Of a DNA stretch of 64,000 nt, positions 42,765-50,995 are shown in pieces. Location: assembly GCF_031157375.1 (NCBI RefSeq), contig NZ_JAVIFV010000003.1, positions 632,001 through 696,000 of the forward strand, in the 5' to 3' direction. Source of the stretch: Sphingosinicella sp. LHD-64. Its GTDB lineage: Bacteria > Pseudomonadota > Alphaproteobacteria > Sphingomonadales > Sphingomonadaceae. The first letter of the stretch is position 1. Every line of letters begins with the position of its first letter. The notes beneath the pieces were generated by a model. It had not been told where the DNA came from and did no database searches. It saw nothing but the letters and a program-made list of their open reading frames with translations. Made by a program: the position numbers and the translations under genes.

Positions 42765-43625
42765 TCAGGGCACGATCTGGCCGCCGAGCGCCGACACGGC
42801 GCGGGCCAGGCTCTGGGCGATCATGCGCGCGAAGAGCTCGGCGCCGACCGGCCCGACATGGGTGTAGTCGAACTTGCGCATGACCCGGCCGCGCGGACCA
42901 GGGGGCGGGGTGCGCTGCTCCACAGGCGCGGCGGGTGCCGGGCGTGGCGGTAAGGTGGTCCCGCTGCGCGCGGCTTCCAGTTCTTCCGGCCGCGGCGGGA
43001 CCTGTGCGAGCTGCGTCGCGGTCTCCGCGCCCATGCGCTGGACGGCCGCCGCGCTCTCGGCATTGAGATCGATCAACGGCACGTCCATGGCGGCCGCAAC
43101 GGCGCGGATCTCGGCCGCCCAGGGCTCGAGCGTGTTGGCAAGCCGGCCCGCGCGGAACTCGCGCCGGGTGAGCGGGGTCAGCAGCACCGGGACCGCGCCG
43201 GCCGCGCGCATCTCGGTCACGAAGCGGCGCAGGTTCCCGGGGAACTCCGTCCGCATCTCGGTCCAGCGTTCCGGCCGGGTCGACTGGTCGTTGTGGCCGA
43301 ACTGGATCAGGACATAGGTGGCGCGATAGCCCGCGACCCGCGCCTCGCCGAGCGCGATGTCCCACGCGCCTTCGGCGCGGTAGCTGCGGGTGCTGCGCCC
43401 GCCCCGGCCGAGATTGAGGCAGGCGACCGAGGATTTCACGTGATTGGCGCAGAAGGCCGAAGCCCAGCCGCTGTGCGGCGCCATCGTCGAATCGCCGACC
43501 AGGATGATCTTGAAAGGCTCAAGGGGCGGCGCGTCAGCACGCTCCAGCCCATTGCGATCCTGAGCCAGCGCGGGTGCAGCAAGCAGCATCGCGCCGGCCA
43601 GGGCAAGAGCGCGCACCGTTTTCAC
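42765..43625 (-). CDS. SGNH/GDSL esterase, rhamnogalacturonan-acetylesterase (CE12)-like, in the alginate operon
   Basis: A 286-residue exported esterase (signal peptide 1-22; GTG start overlapping the SDR stop as GTGA). The SGNH blocks are IILVGDSTM (Ser46), the Gly block NLGRGGRS, GHND (Asn112) and DYTHVG (Asp253, His256), the CE12 arrangement. Between residues 208 and 247 lies a Pro/Ala/Arg-rich insertion not expected in the fold. CE12 enzymes remove O-acetyl groups from polysaccharides. Because every other gene here serves alginate, the likely substrate is O-acetylated alginate or its oligomers rather than pectin; this is an inference from context. Confidence 0.87.
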   Translation of the reverse strand: MKTVRALALAGAMLLAAPALAQDRNGLERADAPPLEPFKIILVGDSTMAPHSGWASAFCANHVKSSVACLNLGRGGRSTRSYRAEGAWDIALGEARVAGYRATYVLIQFGHNDQSTRPERWTEMRTEFPGNLRRFVTEMRAAGAVPVLLTPLTRREFRAGRLANTLEPWAAEIRAVAAAMDVPLIDLNAESAAAVQRMGAETATQLAQVPPRPEELEAARSGTTLPPRPAPAAPVEQRTPPPGPRGRVMRKFDYTHVGPVGAELFARMIAQSLARAVSALGGQIVP

Positions 43626-44374
43626 GAGAAGAAGGTGCCGCCGTTCACGTCGAGGCCGATGCCGGTCACGAATGCGCCGTCGCCGGAGGCGAGGAAGGCG
43701 ACCACCGCGGCCACGTCCTCGGAAGCGCCCTCGCGTCGGAGCGGTGTCGCGCCGGCGACATTCTTGCGCACCTCGGGCTTGGTGAAGGTGTCGTGGAACG
43801 TCGTCGCGATCATGCCGGGGCAGACCGCGTTCACCCGGATGCCATGCGGCCCGAGCTCCTTGGCGAGCGCCCGCGTCATGGTGAGCAGCGCGCCCTTCGA
43901 GGTCGCATAGGCGGTGGCGCCCGGCCCGCCGCCGTCACGGCCGGCCTGGGAAGAGAAATTGATGATGGCGCTCCCCGCCGGCATCAGCGGCCGCACCGCC
44001 TTGGTCACCAGGAAGGCGGACTTCAGATTGAGGTCCATCACCGTGTCGAAGAAGGCCTCGTCCATCTCCTCGAGCGTCTTGCGCGCCACCATGCCGCCGG
44101 CGAGATTGACGAGGACGTGGACCTGATCGCCGAACGCGGCGCGCGCGGCGGCAACCAGGCCGTCCACCTCGGCCGCCCTGGAGACGTCGGCACGGTGCAC
44201 GAGCACCTTGCCGCCGGCAGCGCGGATCTCGTCCGCGGTCGCCTCGGCCGAGGTCGCATCGTTCAGATAGTTGAGGACGATCTTCGCGCCCTCGCCGGCG
44301 AGGCGCAGCGAGACCGCGCGCCCGATGTCCCGTCCGCCGCCGGTGACGATGGCGACCTTGTCCGCAAAACGCAT
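43622..44374 (-). CDS. SDR oxidoreductase, probable DEH (4-deoxy-L-erythro-5-hexoseulose uronate) reductase
   Basis: A 250-residue short-chain dehydrogenase. It has the dinucleotide motif TGGGRDIG (11-18), the segment NLAGGMVARKTLEEMD, and the catalytic Ser142, Tyr156 and Lys160 (SSQAGRDGGGPGATAYATSK). The NxAGGxVxRKxLxEmD stretch and the triple-Gly loop before Tyr closely resemble Sphingomonas A1 DEH reductase A1-R, which turns the monomer released by exolytic alginate lyases into 2-keto-3-deoxy-D-gluconate. ATG 44374 follows GAAAGGG. NADH versus NADPH use cannot be decided by eye. Confidence 0.85.
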   Translation of the reverse strand: MRFADKVAIVTGGGRDIGRAVSLRLAGEGAKIVLNYLNDATSAEATADEIRAAGGKVLVHRADVSRAAEVDGLVAAARAAFGDQVHVLVNLAGGMVARKTLEEMDEAFFDTVMDLNLKSAFLVTKAVRPLMPAGSAIINFSSQAGRDGGGPGATAYATSKGALLTMTRALAKELGPHGIRVNAVCPGMIATTFHDTFTKPEVRKNVAGATPLRREGASEDVAAVVAFLASGDGAFVTGIGLDVNGGTFFS

Positions 44375-44400
44375 AAACACCCTTTCGTTGTTCTTGTTTG

Positions 44401-45672
44401 TCAGGAGGCGCGGCCGACCGGCGCCCGGTCCCGGGCGAGGAGCCAGATCGCGAGGAGCGAGAGCGGCACGATCGCCGCGGCGAGCGCGAAGATCGGCGCG
44501 TAGGAGGTGCGGGTCATGACCGGCACCAGCCAGGTCGTGATCAGGGTGCCGGCGACCGCCGCTGTGCCGCCGAGGCCGGCGAGCGAGCCGACCGCGCCGC
44601 CGCCGAAATAGTCGGCCGGCAGCGTCTGGATGTTGCCGATCGCGACCTGGAAGCCGAACAGGATCACGGCGATCAGCAGCACCGCATAGAGCGGCGTCGC
44701 CGCGCCCATGGTGAGCAGGAGCGCCGGCAGCATGATGACCGCGCCGAGCGTGATCGCCGCCTTGCGCGCCCGGATCACCGGCCAGCCGCGCCGGATCAGG
44801 GCGCCGGACAGCCAGCCGCCACCGAGGCTGCCCAGCATCGCGCCGACGAACGGCACCCACGCGAACAGGCCGATCTGGGCTACGTTGAAGCCGAAGGTCT
44901 CGGCAAGATAGATCGGCAGCCATGAGACGAACAGCCACCAGACCGGATCGAGGAAGAAGCGGCTGATCAGCACCGCCCAGCTCTCGCGGTGTTTGAGCAA
45001 TCCGCCCCAGCCGGGGGAATAGGCCGGTTCCGCGTCGCTGGTTCTGGCGTCAGTTCCGCCCTGAATGTGGGTGCGCTCGGCTTCGGTGAGCCAGGGATGG
45101 CGGTCCGGGTCGGAGCGGTAGAGCCAGAACCAGGGCAGCAGCCAGAGGAAGCCGAGGATGCCGACCAGCACGAAGGTCATGCGCCAGCCGACGCCCACAT
45201 AGATGAGCGCGATCAACGGCGCCGAGACGATCGCGCCCACTGAGGCGCCGGAGTTGAAGATGCCCTGCGCGAAGGCGCGCTCGCCCGGCGGGAACCAGAG
45301 CGCGTTGGCCTTGACCGCGCCGGGCCAGTTGCCCGCCTCGCTGACGCCCAGGGTCGCGCGCAGTACGCCCAGCAGCGGCAGCGAGCGGACCAGCGCGTGG
45401 AGGCCGATCGAGATCGACCACACAATGATCGACAGGGCGAAGCCGAGCCGCGTCCCGATCACGTCGAAAATCTTGCCGAACAGCGCCTGGCCGAATGCGT
45501 AGGAGATCATGAAGATGGTGACGAGGAGGGCGTAATCCTCCTTGGTCGCGCCGATCTCGGCCGAGACCGCCGGCCACATCACGGCGAGCGCGTTGCGGTC
45601 GATATAGTTGATGACGGTGGCGAGCGCGATCAGGCCGATCACGCTCCAGCGCAGATTGTTCTTGAGCGTCAC
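44401..45672 (-). CDS. MFS transporter, ACS (ExuT-like) family, probably for DEH or alginate oligomers
   Basis: A 423-residue, 12-helix permease starting at GTG 45672, which overlaps the PL17 stop as GTGA. VINYIDRNALAVMWPAV, the loop GKIFDVIGTRLG and ATLGVSEAGNWPGAVKANALWFPPGERA are typical of the anion:cation symporter group that includes hexuronate transporters. It most likely brings unsaturated uronate monomers or dimers from the periplasm to the DEH reductase encoded next. A 26-base gap separates it from that gene. Confidence 0.88.
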   Translation of the reverse strand: MTLKNNLRWSVIGLIALATVINYIDRNALAVMWPAVSAEIGATKEDYALLVTIFMISYAFGQALFGKIFDVIGTRLGFALSIIVWSISIGLHALVRSLPLLGVLRATLGVSEAGNWPGAVKANALWFPPGERAFAQGIFNSGASVGAIVSAPLIALIYVGVGWRMTFVLVGILGFLWLLPWFWLYRSDPDRHPWLTEAERTHIQGGTDARTSDAEPAYSPGWGGLLKHRESWAVLISRFFLDPVWWLFVSWLPIYLAETFGFNVAQIGLFAWVPFVGAMLGSLGGGWLSGALIRRGWPVIRARKAAITLGAVIMLPALLLTMGAATPLYAVLLIAVILFGFQVAIGNIQTLPADYFGGGAVGSLAGLGGTAAVAGTLITTWLVPVMTRTSYAPIFALAAAIVPLSLLAIWLLARDRAPVGRAS

Positions 45673-47843
45673 TGGCCGCTTCCCGTCCGGTCGAAGCGGC
45701 CGAAATGGCCGGTCCATTCGAGCATCCGCCCGTCGAGCGCGGCGCGATGCCGGACGGTCGCGGAGGTGTCGTCGGCGATGGCGAGGATCACGGTGCGGCC
45801 GGCGTCGGTCTCGAACGCGACAAGGTCGGCGCCGTCGGCGCGGACATGGCGAAGACCGCGAATCCGGCTGCGGCTGGCGACGGTGGTCTCGGCCGCCGCG
45901 TCATAGGCGCCGTGCGGCTCGATCAGGCTGACGAAGCTCGTGTCGGTCTGGTTGTCGGCGCGCAGGATCAGCACCGGCTCGCGGCGCAGGTTGAAGCGCG
46001 GGTCGTTGGCGCCGCTCTCGGCGAAGATCATCTGCGCGCCGGCCGGCGGCAGGGTGTGAAACGTGTAGAAGCGACCGCCGTTGATCCAGGTGACGCGGCC
46101 ATTGTCCGCCCGCGGCGTGCCGATCGCGTCCACCCAGAGATGCTGGTAGCCGTTGGCCTCGCCCAGCGCCGGCCGGGTCGTCACATTCGACTGTAACGGG
46201 AAGCCGGTCTCGATCAGATGGCCGGCATAATGGAGCGGCAGATCGTAGCGCGCCGGCCGCTCGCCGTCGACGCGCAGCAGATCAACCACGATCGGGCTGG
46301 CGAACCCCTCGACTGTCAGTTGCGCCAGCGTGCGGCGGAAGCGGACGCCCGGATAGGCGTGGGCCTCTTCGGCGGTGCTGAGCCTGGTGTCGCCCTCGCC
46401 CTGGAAGAAGAGCTGAGTTGGCGCGCTCGCTTCGGCCGGGCGGAGCCGGGCGCCGAAATGGCTCGCCTCGTTCACGACCAATGTGTTGTGCGCGATGGTC
46501 TGCTGCGCCCAGCTGTCATTCTCGGGGAGGTAGCGGCCGCCGTCCTTCGCCTCGATGTTGAGGAAGCGGGCGGCGCCATAGTCGGTCACGATCGCATTGC
46601 CGTTGTCGTAGAGCAGCCAGTTCAGCCGGTCGAAATGGCCATGGCCCATCCCCTGCGAGGTGCTCTTCATCACCAGGGTCTGGCTGCGCTGGCCGGGATC
46701 GGAGCGCAGCACCGCGAGCGCCCCCCGGTCGCCCTCCGGCCCGTCGCGGAAGAGGGCGGACTGGAACGGGAAGGGCCGCGCCCGGCCGGCGGCGAGATCG
46801 CGCGAGAGCGCGAGGCCGTCGCCAGAGAGGATGGTGCGGCCCTGCTCTTGCGCGATCGAAAGGAAGGCGGGATCGCGGGTGACGCCATAGGCGATGGCGA
46901 CGCCCTGGACGAGCTCCTCGGTGTCCAGCCCCTTGTCGCGCATCGCGTCGTTCACGGGGAAGAAATAGCCGCCGTAGCTGAGCTGGATGGTGGTGCGGAC
47001 CGCCTTCAAGAGCAGGCCGTCGCGGCGCTCGAAGATATGGCGTTCCGTCTCGTTCGTCTCGATCGCCCGGGCGAAGACGACGAAAGGGAGGAGGGCGTAG
47101 CGCTGGTAATAGGGTCCTTCCGCATAATAGCCGTCGGGCGAGAAGAGCAGGTCGATCTGGCGCAGGAACCCGCCCTGGCCGCTGCGGTCGGTACCGAGCA
47201 GCGCCTTCTCGACCAGCGCGCGGTCGCCGAGCACATAGCCGGTCATGCCGACACCGGCGGTGGCCCAGGTGGCGTGGTTGTGGATGCGGTCGAAGGCCTG
47301 TGGGTTCTCGTCCGACAGGAAGCGCGCCATGCGGCGGAAGACACTGTGGTCGATGGTCCGCCGGTCGGCCTCGCTCAGCGTGTCGCGGATCGCGTCATAG
47401 CCCTGGATCGCATAGACCAGCCAGACGGAGTCGTTGAGGCTCTGCCAGAACAGCCGTCCGGGCACCTGGTTCGCCGCCGCGGGATGCGGACCGAGGCGGG
47501 GATAGAGCTCGGCATAAGCGAGCAGCAATTGGCGGACATGATCGGCGTAACGCTGCTCGCCGGTGATCGCGTAGAGCAGGCCGGCGCCGTAGATGGTGAG
47601 ATAGTTGCGCTTGTGCTGCTCGTGGGTGAGCCCGCCGCCGGGATCGCGCGGCACCGGCACATTGATGCCGCCCTGCATCGCCCGGTCGACCGCAGCGCGA
47701 GTGCGCTCAAGCTCGGCCTGGAACAGCGGGTGGCGCGTGGCCTCCGCAACCATGGCGGCACGGTCGGCCTGGGGGATCAGCGCCTGCGCGCCAGCCTGCC
47801 CGGAAAACAGCAGCACGGCGAGGAGGAACGCGGCGCGCTTCAT
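45669..47843 (-). CDS. PL17 exolytic oligoalginate lyase
   Basis: A 724-residue exported enzyme (signal peptide 1-19). An N-terminal alpha/alpha toroid is followed by a heparinase II/III-like beta-sandwich. RIHNHATWATAGVGMTGY places Asn189-His190, and GYYAEGPYYQRYAL places Tyr245/246, matching the Asn201/His202 and Tyr258 of the PL17 enzyme Alg17C. It removes unsaturated monomers from alginate oligosaccharides, giving DEH. The ATG at 47843 overlaps the PL6 stop as ATGA. Periplasmic location is expected. Confidence 0.94.
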   Translation of the reverse strand: MKRAAFLLAVLLFSGQAGAQALIPQADRAAMVAEATRHPLFQAELERTRAAVDRAMQGGINVPVPRDPGGGLTHEQHKRNYLTIYGAGLLYAITGEQRYADHVRQLLLAYAELYPRLGPHPAAANQVPGRLFWQSLNDSVWLVYAIQGYDAIRDTLSEADRRTIDHSVFRRMARFLSDENPQAFDRIHNHATWATAGVGMTGYVLGDRALVEKALLGTDRSGQGGFLRQIDLLFSPDGYYAEGPYYQRYALLPFVVFARAIETNETERHIFERRDGLLLKAVRTTIQLSYGGYFFPVNDAMRDKGLDTEELVQGVAIAYGVTRDPAFLSIAQEQGRTILSGDGLALSRDLAAGRARPFPFQSALFRDGPEGDRGALAVLRSDPGQRSQTLVMKSTSQGMGHGHFDRLNWLLYDNGNAIVTDYGAARFLNIEAKDGGRYLPENDSWAQQTIAHNTLVVNEASHFGARLRPAEASAPTQLFFQGEGDTRLSTAEEAHAYPGVRFRRTLAQLTVEGFASPIVVDLLRVDGERPARYDLPLHYAGHLIETGFPLQSNVTTRPALGEANGYQHLWVDAIGTPRADNGRVTWINGGRFYTFHTLPPAGAQMIFAESGANDPRFNLRREPVLILRADNQTDTSFVSLIEPHGAYDAAAETTVASRSRIRGLRHVRADGADLVAFETDAGRTVILAIADDTSATVRHRAALDGRMLEWTGHFGRFDRTGSGQ

Positions 47844-50026
47844 TGCGAGTTGCCCGTCAGCACGGCGCGGGCCGGGCCCTGCCAATAGAGCTCGGTGACC
47901 TGTGGCAGCGGCGTGTCTTCGAAGACATTGTTCGCGATCCGCGTATCGGGCGAGCCGACGCTGTGCGTCACCGAGATCGGTCCGCTGCCCCGGAAGCGAT
48001 TGTCGTCAATCTCGGTCCGCTGCACGCCCGACAGGAGCAGCGCAGGCGCATCGGGTGCGCCGCTCCCCTCGACCGTCGAGTTCGCCATCGTGAAGCGTGG
48101 TCCGAAGGTGCTTTCGTCCCGACCGCCGCGAAACACGTCGGCGATCCGCCCGACACGGCGGAAATCGGAGCGGTCGATCTCGATCTCCTCAGCATTGTAG
48201 AGGCCGGCGCCGCCCGTCTCCGAATGGGCGGCAATCACGGTGCCGCGGACATTCTCGAACCGGCTGGCCCGGATCCGGATGTCGTCGGCAAAGGTCGCCG
48301 CGGTGGTCGCGATCACGTCGCCGGGCAGGTTCGACACCGCTATATCGGACAGCTCAATGGCATAATTGGCGATCATCGGCTGCGCGCTGGTCCGGATCGC
48401 GGCCGCGCCGGTGCCGGTGATGGCAAGGCCAGAGAGACTGAGCCGCCCCCCTTCCTCGATCCGGAACAGGCTATCGCCCGAGAAGGCGATCCGCGTCTGC
48501 CGGTCGCCCGCCCCGGAGAGGTGGACGGGCCGGTCGATCACGATCGGCGTGCTCACCCGATAGTCGCCGGCCGCGAGCCGGAAGGTGCCGCCCTCGCCAA
48601 CAGCATCGAGCGCACTTCCGGCCGGAATATCGACAGCGGCGCCTGCAGGCGTTTCCGCCATAGGCCCGGGCTTGAGGTACCAGCTAACGCCGGTCTCCTC
48701 GCGCGTGGTCGGGCTGAGGTCGCGCGGCGCACCGACCTCGGCGAGCGCCGGGTCGGCTGGGTAGAGCAATCCATTAGGAGCGCGCACCATCTCGATCGGG
48801 CGCCGTTCTACCCCCCGGTCAAGGCGCGGTTCGGCGACCTCGCCCTGGACATTACCTGTGAAAGCAATACCGGCGATGTCGCCATCGATGCGGAACGGGT
48901 CGGTGCGTTCAGTGCCGGCGATCAGGTTGCGCTCGAAATAGCTATCGATGGGCGGCGCGGAGCGTTCGGCATCGGCGCCGGCCGCCAGGGTGATCCGCCG
49001 GCTCTCGATCACGCTGTTGCGCTCGATCCGGGCATTGGCGACCTGATGGTAGCGGTTGATCGCCGAGTTCGGCACGCCGTTCATCACCGTGACCGCGCTG
49101 GCGAAGCCGGTGCCGGCGAGGCCTTCCATATGGTTGAGGCGGACAGTCTGGTCGCGGTTGATGATCCGCACGCCGCCGGTGTTCGCCTTGCCGTTGCCGA
49201 GAAAGACGTTGCGCTCGACGAGGTTGCCGTTGCCGTGGCGCAGGACGACTGCGCCTTGGGATTCGAAGAAGGTGTTGCCGCGGATAATGTTCGCGCCGGA
49301 CTTCACCGAGACGATCTCGACCTCGCCGTCGCAGCGATCGAAATAGTTGTTCTCGACGATCGTGGCGGAGTCGGAGAGCGATTCCTCGCTGGTGCCGATC
49401 CGGATCGTCTCACCGCCGTTCGAGCCGAGCGGCGGGCGTGGCCCGAAATAATTGTGGTCGATCCGGTGACGGTTCGGCTGCGGCTGACCTTCCGGCCGGA
49501 TCACGGCGAGCGTCACGCCCGCATTGCCCTTGCCCACGAAATGGGAGTGATCGACCCGGTTGTCCTGGCCGTAGATCGACACCCAGCGGTCCTCGCGGCG
49601 GCGATCGGGCTGGTTGAAATGGTCGATGACGACCTCGGTCACCCGCGAGTTGCTGGCCGTCCGTCGCGAATCGCGGCGGAAGGCGATCACCTCCTCGGTC
49701 GGGGAATGGCCGTCGCGGAAGACCAGGCCGGAGACGACGAGATGCGTGCCGGAGAGCCTGAGGTTGGACTGGCCGGAGAGGATGACCTGGCCGGGCGTCT
49801 CGGCGCTCAGCGTGATCGGCCGCCCGGCCGTGCCCTGCCCTTCGAACAGGATCTGGAAATCGCGCCACGTGCCGTTCGCGAGGACGATCTCGTCGCCGGG
49901 GGACAACGCGCGGGTCGCCGCGCGATATGCCGCCGGGTCGCGGACGAGAATGCGTTCCGCCCCCGCCGGGGAGGCGGGCAGAAGCAGGAGGGCCGCAGAA
50001 GCTGCAATGAAAAAGGCCTGTCGCAT
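47840..50026 (-). CDS. PL6 alginate lyase (two beta-helix domains, AlyGC-like)
   Basis: A 728-residue exported lyase (signal peptide 1-23). The N-terminal parallel beta-helix contains ETIRIGTSEESLSDSATIVE and the catalytic pair Lys242 (VSVKSG) and Arg263 (VVLRHGNG); their spacing of 21 equals that of Lys220/Arg241 in AlyGC. A second beta-helix occupies about 430-728, the two-domain form seen in exolytic, guluronate-preferring PL6 enzymes. ATG 50026 follows GGGAGCGAG. It is first of the alginate operon, and a divergent TonB gene shares its promoter region. Confidence 0.95.
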   Translation of the reverse strand: MRQAFFIAASAALLLLPASPAGAERILVRDPAAYRAATRALSPGDEIVLANGTWRDFQILFEGQGTAGRPITLSAETPGQVILSGQSNLRLSGTHLVVSGLVFRDGHSPTEEVIAFRRDSRRTASNSRVTEVVIDHFNQPDRRREDRWVSIYGQDNRVDHSHFVGKGNAGVTLAVIRPEGQPQPNRHRIDHNYFGPRPPLGSNGGETIRIGTSEESLSDSATIVENNYFDRCDGEVEIVSVKSGANIIRGNTFFESQGAVVLRHGNGNLVERNVFLGNGKANTGGVRIINRDQTVRLNHMEGLAGTGFASAVTVMNGVPNSAINRYHQVANARIERNSVIESRRITLAAGADAERSAPPIDSYFERNLIAGTERTDPFRIDGDIAGIAFTGNVQGEVAEPRLDRGVERRPIEMVRAPNGLLYPADPALAEVGAPRDLSPTTREETGVSWYLKPGPMAETPAGAAVDIPAGSALDAVGEGGTFRLAAGDYRVSTPIVIDRPVHLSGAGDRQTRIAFSGDSLFRIEEGGRLSLSGLAITGTGAAAIRTSAQPMIANYAIELSDIAVSNLPGDVIATTAATFADDIRIRASRFENVRGTVIAAHSETGGAGLYNAEEIEIDRSDFRRVGRIADVFRGGRDESTFGPRFTMANSTVEGSGAPDAPALLLSGVQRTEIDDNRFRGSGPISVTHSVGSPDTRIANNVFEDTPLPQVTELYWQGPARAVLTGNSQ

Positions 50027-50109
50027 CTCGCTCCCTGAACTTGAGGACCTTCTTGCGAGCCCTGAGACCTGGCTAACAAACCAGGCCAGATCGATCAACC
50101 TGTCTTTCG

Positions 50110-50131
50110 TACCAATAAAAATTAATTGGTA
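50110..50131. promoter_or_regulatory. Inverted repeat TACCAAT-N8-ATTGGTA upstream of PL6
   Basis: TACCAAT (50110-50116) and ATTGGTA (50125-50131) are perfect inverted heptamers separated by eight AT-rich bases, 84 bases upstream of the PL6 ATG in the 197-base gap shared with the divergent tonB-like gene. The half-site equals that of UxuR/ExuR operators, though with the halves in outward order. It is the most conspicuous AT-rich element in the alginate region. Confidence 0.7.
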
Positions 50132-50223
50132 TGAACACCGACAACCAGGCCCCGAGACCGGATCGCACAAGGCGCATATCCGCAGGATGGTGTATAGGAA
50201 GACCAGACACGTGAGATGTGAGT

Positions 50224-50991
50224 ATGGCGCTTCGGGCACCGAGTGACACGCGTGAGAAGATCGGCGCCGGTGCGGCCGTCGCACTGGTGCACGGGCTGGT
50301 CGGGCTGGCCCTGATCTGGGGCCTTGGCGTCCCGGCGACCCGCGTGGTCGAGCGCTCGCTCGATGTCTTCGACGTGACCCTGCCACCGCCCGAGGCCGAG
50401 CCCGTCCCGCCGCCGCCGCCACGCCGGGTCGAGCCGAGTCCCCAGCAGCGTCAGAGCCCCGGCCGGGAGGGTGCGGCCTCGCCGCCCAATCTCCACTCGG
50501 AGGCGACGCAGATCGTGGCGCCCCCGCCGGTCGTGCGCCTGCCCGTCCCGCCGCCGATCACCGCTGCGCCGGTTTCCGGCCAGGGGTCCGATCCCTCTCA
50601 GGGGGCGGCCGACGTGCGCGGGCCCGGCTTCGGCGCAGGGGGCGATGGCGACGGGCGCGGCGCGGGCGGCGATGGTGACGGCGAGGGCGGCGGCGGGATG
50701 CCGCCGCGCCACCTGCGCGGGCGGATGACCGATGCCGACTATCCGCGCGCGGCGCTGGAAATCGGCGCAGGCGGCACCGTGTCCGTCCGCTTCACGGTCG
50801 CGCTGAACGGCCGGGCGGTGAACTGCCGGATCGTCGAATCGAGCGGCAATCGCGACCTCGACGCCAACACCTGCCGGCTGATCGAGCGGCGCTACCGGTT
50901 CGCGCCGTCGCGCGACTGGCGCGGGCGGCCGGTCCTCGCCGACGTGGTCGAGGACCATAGCTGGGTCGCCCGCCCGCGCGAGGGCTGGTGA
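50224..50991 (+). CDS. Energy transducer TonB
   Basis: A 255-residue TonB-family protein. One N-terminal membrane helix (about 14-34), a Pro-rich periplasmic region (PPPEAEPVPPPPPRR), a Gly/Asp-rich linker (about 135-165) and a C-terminal TonB domain (YPRAALEIGAGGTVSVRF ... RRYRFAPS) with two Cys. It transmits proton-motive force from ExbBD to receptors; no exbBD genes are near. Placement divergent from the alginate lyase gene suggests a dedicated TonB for the glycan receptors. ATG 50224 is chosen; GTG 50218 is in frame. Confidence 0.88.
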   Translation: MALRAPSDTREKIGAGAAVALVHGLVGLALIWGLGVPATRVVERSLDVFDVTLPPPEAEPVPPPPPRRVEPSPQQRQSPGREGAASPPNLHSEATQIVAPPPVVRLPVPPPITAAPVSGQGSDPSQGAADVRGPGFGAGGDGDGRGAGGDGDGEGGGGMPPRHLRGRMTDADYPRAALEIGAGGTVSVRFTVALNGRAVNCRIVESSGNRDLDANTCRLIERRYRFAPSRDWRGRPVLADVVEDHSWVARPREGW

Positions 50992-50995
50992 GCCG

